From: Theobroma cacao
Lineage: Eukaryota > Streptophyta > Magnoliopsida > Malvales > Malvaceae
Assembly: GCF_000208745.1 (NCBI RefSeq)
Contig: NC_030852.1
Location: 20,561,871 to 20,625,870, forward strand
Length of the DNA: 64,000 nucleotides
Direction of reading: 5' to 3'
Every line of letters begins with the position of its first letter. Position 1 is the stretch's first letter. The notes beneath the pieces are model-generated. The model made no database searches. It worked only from the letters and a program-made list of their open reading frames with translations, and had not been told where the DNA came from. Below are positions 61,599 through 64,000 of the stretch, in pieces. Both the position numbers and the translations under genes were made by a program.

Positions 61599-62069
61599 AA
61601 AGAAACATTTTACACTTTCCCAAATCTCAATGCTTACTTCACTTTCAGAGCTCTCACTACTTTGAGGCTTTCCTTATTGCAAAACAATATTTCCAACTCC
61701 GACGAGATCCATCCAATAAGAATTCAGGACTGGCCACTTTCCTGACTCCTTGGATCAAGGCGCCATTGGCTCCTAGTAGTGGAATCTAGTGATCCCTCGC
61801 TAGTACTGTGAGAGGTATTAGGACTACCATTTCTTCTAGACATGGTGTGTGCAACAGGCGCATCTCCAAACCTATACGCAACTAAGCATCAATTTCTTAG
61901 CCATTTATGCATCATAGGAATAGGTAGGTTTCCAATGAATTAGGGGCCTATGTAGCCTCCCGTCCTTGACTTGTGTTGTGCACCCACAATCCAAGGACAA
62001 TACTCTACACGGACTCCAACAACTCCACTGACAGACACAAGAATCCCTAGGACTCAACTAAACTTAAAG

Positions 62070-62083
62070 CTCCAATACCAACT
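62070..62083 (-). promoter_or_regulatory. Primer binding site for initiator tRNA-Met
   Basis: On the minus strand, GTTGGTATTGGAGC lies one base after the 5' LTR end. It matches the standard TGGTATCAGAGC site at 10 of 12 positions. Confidence 0.75.
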
Positions 62084-62084
62084 T

Positions 62085-62271
62085 TGTCATAGCCTAAATC
62101 CCAAGCCATGGTCCGGGCATAGACCCAATAAGCGTGGCCCACTAGGCCCAAGCAAGCCTTTCTATGCAAACTTGTTCATTAAACCATCTGTCCCTCATTT
62201 ACATCTAAAGTTCTTAATTCATAGTTTTCAAAAAAAAAAACATCTCCTCTCAATAATCAATCATGGCAACC

Positions 62272-62311
<40 letters not shown>

Positions 62312-63002
62312 CACAAAATAATATTACCATCTGCCAACCTGTGGAGACATTATCATGTGAACCAAACATACAGTGTTTACAATAAATCTCATGAATTACA
62401 TTTAAATAACCATATACACATAAAAAAGATCTTGACTATCAGCGGAATGACTCTAGCATGGGTACTATCATGGAGTATCCTAGTAAACCTACCGTACGAT
62501 CAATAAGAGGAAGCACCTCTACCTAGGATCCAACTACTTTCAAATCTGAAAACTAAAACATGAAGTTTAAACGAATGAGTATAAACCTAGTGAGTGAACA
62601 TAGGAAAAGAACAAGCAAACAATAAGGAAAGTTTAGAAATCATGATGCACTTATGTTAAAAACAATGCAATTTAGTTTAATTCCTCGTAAAACCCTTCAA
62701 TTCGACGTTTGATTATTTAACCCCTTAGTGTTGAAGGATCCATGATCCATAATGAAATCGAAAAGTGAAACCACAGTAAATATCCGAGCAAGACAAGCAA
62801 GACAGAGAGTTTTTCATTGCATTGAAAATCAATTTGGAAACAATTCACAATTTCAACTTTCAACATTCATTGCAATCACATAATATTTTCTTTAACATTT
62901 CTATAGTATGTGTAAACATGTAATCATCCACCAATCATCAGCTCATGTGCACTCCCACACCGCACATAGCTAGAATCATCACCCACTGGTCATCAGCTCA
63001 TG
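62085..63002 (-). repeat. 5' LTR of the gypsy-like element, 3' part
   Basis: Matches 50041-50950 closely along its length. It includes an expanded (TA)n at 62275-62309 where the other LTR has a short one. It is cut at 63003 by a family B LTR inside the GTGCAC minisatellite. Confidence 0.9.
62275..62309. repeat. (TA)n microsatellite
   Basis: About 17 TA units; the partner LTR at 50041 has a short tract at the same site. Confidence 0.92.
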
Positions 63003-64000
63003 TGTCAAACCATGTTCTATAAAATAATTATGACGTAATTTACATGCTCAATAGAATGTTTGCATATTTAGGAAGTTCGAGAAATCTTTAAAAGACGATA
63101 TTGCCCCTAATGGTATCATTAAGTCGATTAAGCCTCGAACTAGTTCAAATAGGAATTTTAAGGTGAAATTAAGAGTTTCATAGTCCAGGGATGACTCAAA
63201 ATGGTAATTCGGAGTTCGATAATCAATTTGAAGTCAGACCAGAATTTTCACTATCTAGGGGTAAAATGGTCATTTGCCACCTGGGGACAAAATGAGAATT
63301 TTTATAAAAGATTTTTTCACCCCATTTGACTTATTGGAGTATGATTTAAGTATTGGAGTATGATTTGAGGTTTAGAAGTGAAAAATTTTAATTCTGGTAT
63401 AATTTGGAGTATATGGGCGAAATGGTAATTTTGTCACCCCGAGGGCATAACGGTAATTTTGCACCCCCAAAGCATTTTTCCAACACAGGGTCTTAACCCA
63501 TCATCATTTTGACCCTTGAATAATGTGTGGTGGAGATTTAAAGCTTAAAAGATAAGAATTTAAAAAAATGGACCAATCATGGAATGCCATGTGGTAAGTT
63601 TAAATTATTATATTATTTAACTATAAAAATCAACCCACACCACCATTTTTCTCTCATAAGGGTCGGCTTTGGCAAGAAAACAAAGGGAAAAAGAAGAACA
63701 AACCCTAGGTGGAAAGAAATTCAAGAGAAAAGTGTGGATTTTCAAGAAAATCAAGTGAAAAAAGGTAAAATTTCTTGATTTTAGTTTATGAACTGTTTTT
63801 CCTATGCATTTTCCCTTAATTTTCATGGTTGAAAAGTATGCTTTCATGGTGAATTCATGGCTGGTCAAAATGGGTATGGAGAGAGAATGATCTTGGATTG
63901 GTTTGATTTTTAGGTATGTTAGTGTTTTTAGGTGATTAATGATGTGTAGCATGAAAACAAGTGAAGAAAACCACCAAAGGTTTGGTGCCCATCAATAGCC
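63003..64000 (+). mobile_element. LTR family B, 5' part, running off the window
   Basis: Starts TGTCAAACCATG with the family B order of blocks (AAGTCGATTAAGCCTCGAAC, GGGGTAAAATGGTCATTT, GAGGGCATAACGGTAATTTT). TATA-like CTATAAAAATC at 63621-63631. Inserted into the gypsy 5' LTR; left flank tcatg. Whether it is a solo LTR or a full element cannot be told here. Confidence 0.88.

Larger units (their letters stand above)
59086..62084 (-). mobile_element. Gypsy-like element internal region, largely non-coding
   Basis: About 3 kb, visibly G-poor on the plus strand (CAT/TCA-rich). No protease, RT, RNase H or integrase motif seen in any frame. Only a short gag-like frame near its 5' (minus) end. Consistent with a non-autonomous derivative that depends on a related full element. 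Confidence 0.6.
50041..64000 (-). mobile_element. Gypsy-like LTR retrotransposon, mostly non-coding, incomplete at right edge
   Basis: On the minus strand: 5' LTR (62085 to beyond the edge), a PBS for initiator Met tRNA, an internal region of about 3.2 kb after removing insertions, a PPT, and the 3' LTR (53667-50041). The two LTRs match closely over their shared 3' 900 bp. Left flank is ttggc. The internal part has only a short gag-like frame and no protease, RT or integrase, so it looks like a non-autonomous large retrotransposon derivative. Insertions: hAT 50957-51983, solo LTRs 53861-59080 and 55367-57967, and a family B LTR at 63003. Confidence 0.8.

Noticed and set aside
1..64000. Search for host genes, tRNA or rRNA genes and endogenous pararetrovirus.
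   Set aside because: No multi-exon coding pattern, tRNA-like cloverleaf or movement/coat protein motif was recognised by eye; all coding text belongs to Copia, LINE, hAT or gag-like fragments.

Overview
The window is intergenic plant DNA, AT-rich and filled with old, nested transposable elements. I found no host gene. Copia and gypsy-type LTRs, L1-like LINE reading frames, a hAT remnant and long solo LTRs point to a dicot nuclear genome. The palindromic LTR motifs built on TATCGATA and CTCGCTGCAGCGAG remind me of Theobroma/Malvaceae repeats, but that species guess is inference only.

Layout. 1-7502: minus-strand Sirevirus-like Copia remnant (LTR, polypurine tracts, env-like ORF, end of pol) split by a solo LTR of family B (1168-4140). 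7503-11855: fragments of LTR family A around a non-coding LTR-like element. About 12130-21164: plus-strand L1-type LINE with a poly(A) tail, split by an A solo LTR (12341-14616) and a B solo LTR (15235-18213). 21961-25411: LTR family C with TATCGATA palindromes. 25412-40147: stacked LTRs (family D, then A) enclosing a 7.9-kb Copia element (31243-39149), which itself carries an A solo LTR (31709-34459). 40622-43100: LTR family E with CGTGGC hairpin repeats. 43600-46745: minus-strand LINE fragment split by an A solo LTR. 46746-50040: LTR family F with a 71-bp GATCGACTATA hairpin array. 50041 to the right edge: a minus-strand gypsy-like, largely non-coding element with two LTRs, PBS and PPT; it hosts a hAT derivative, two A solo LTRs nested one inside the other, and a B LTR at the edge.

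None of these elements looks able to move. Eight solo LTRs keep perfect 5-bp target duplications, so unequal recombination between LTR pairs has been the main way elements were removed here. Two patterns deserve attention. First, family A LTRs carry a candidate GT-AG intron in the leader, and one copy (12341-14616) lacks exactly that interval, as expected if a spliced genomic RNA was reverse transcribed. Second, at least five unrelated LTR families each carry their own iterated CpG-centred palindrome or hairpin.
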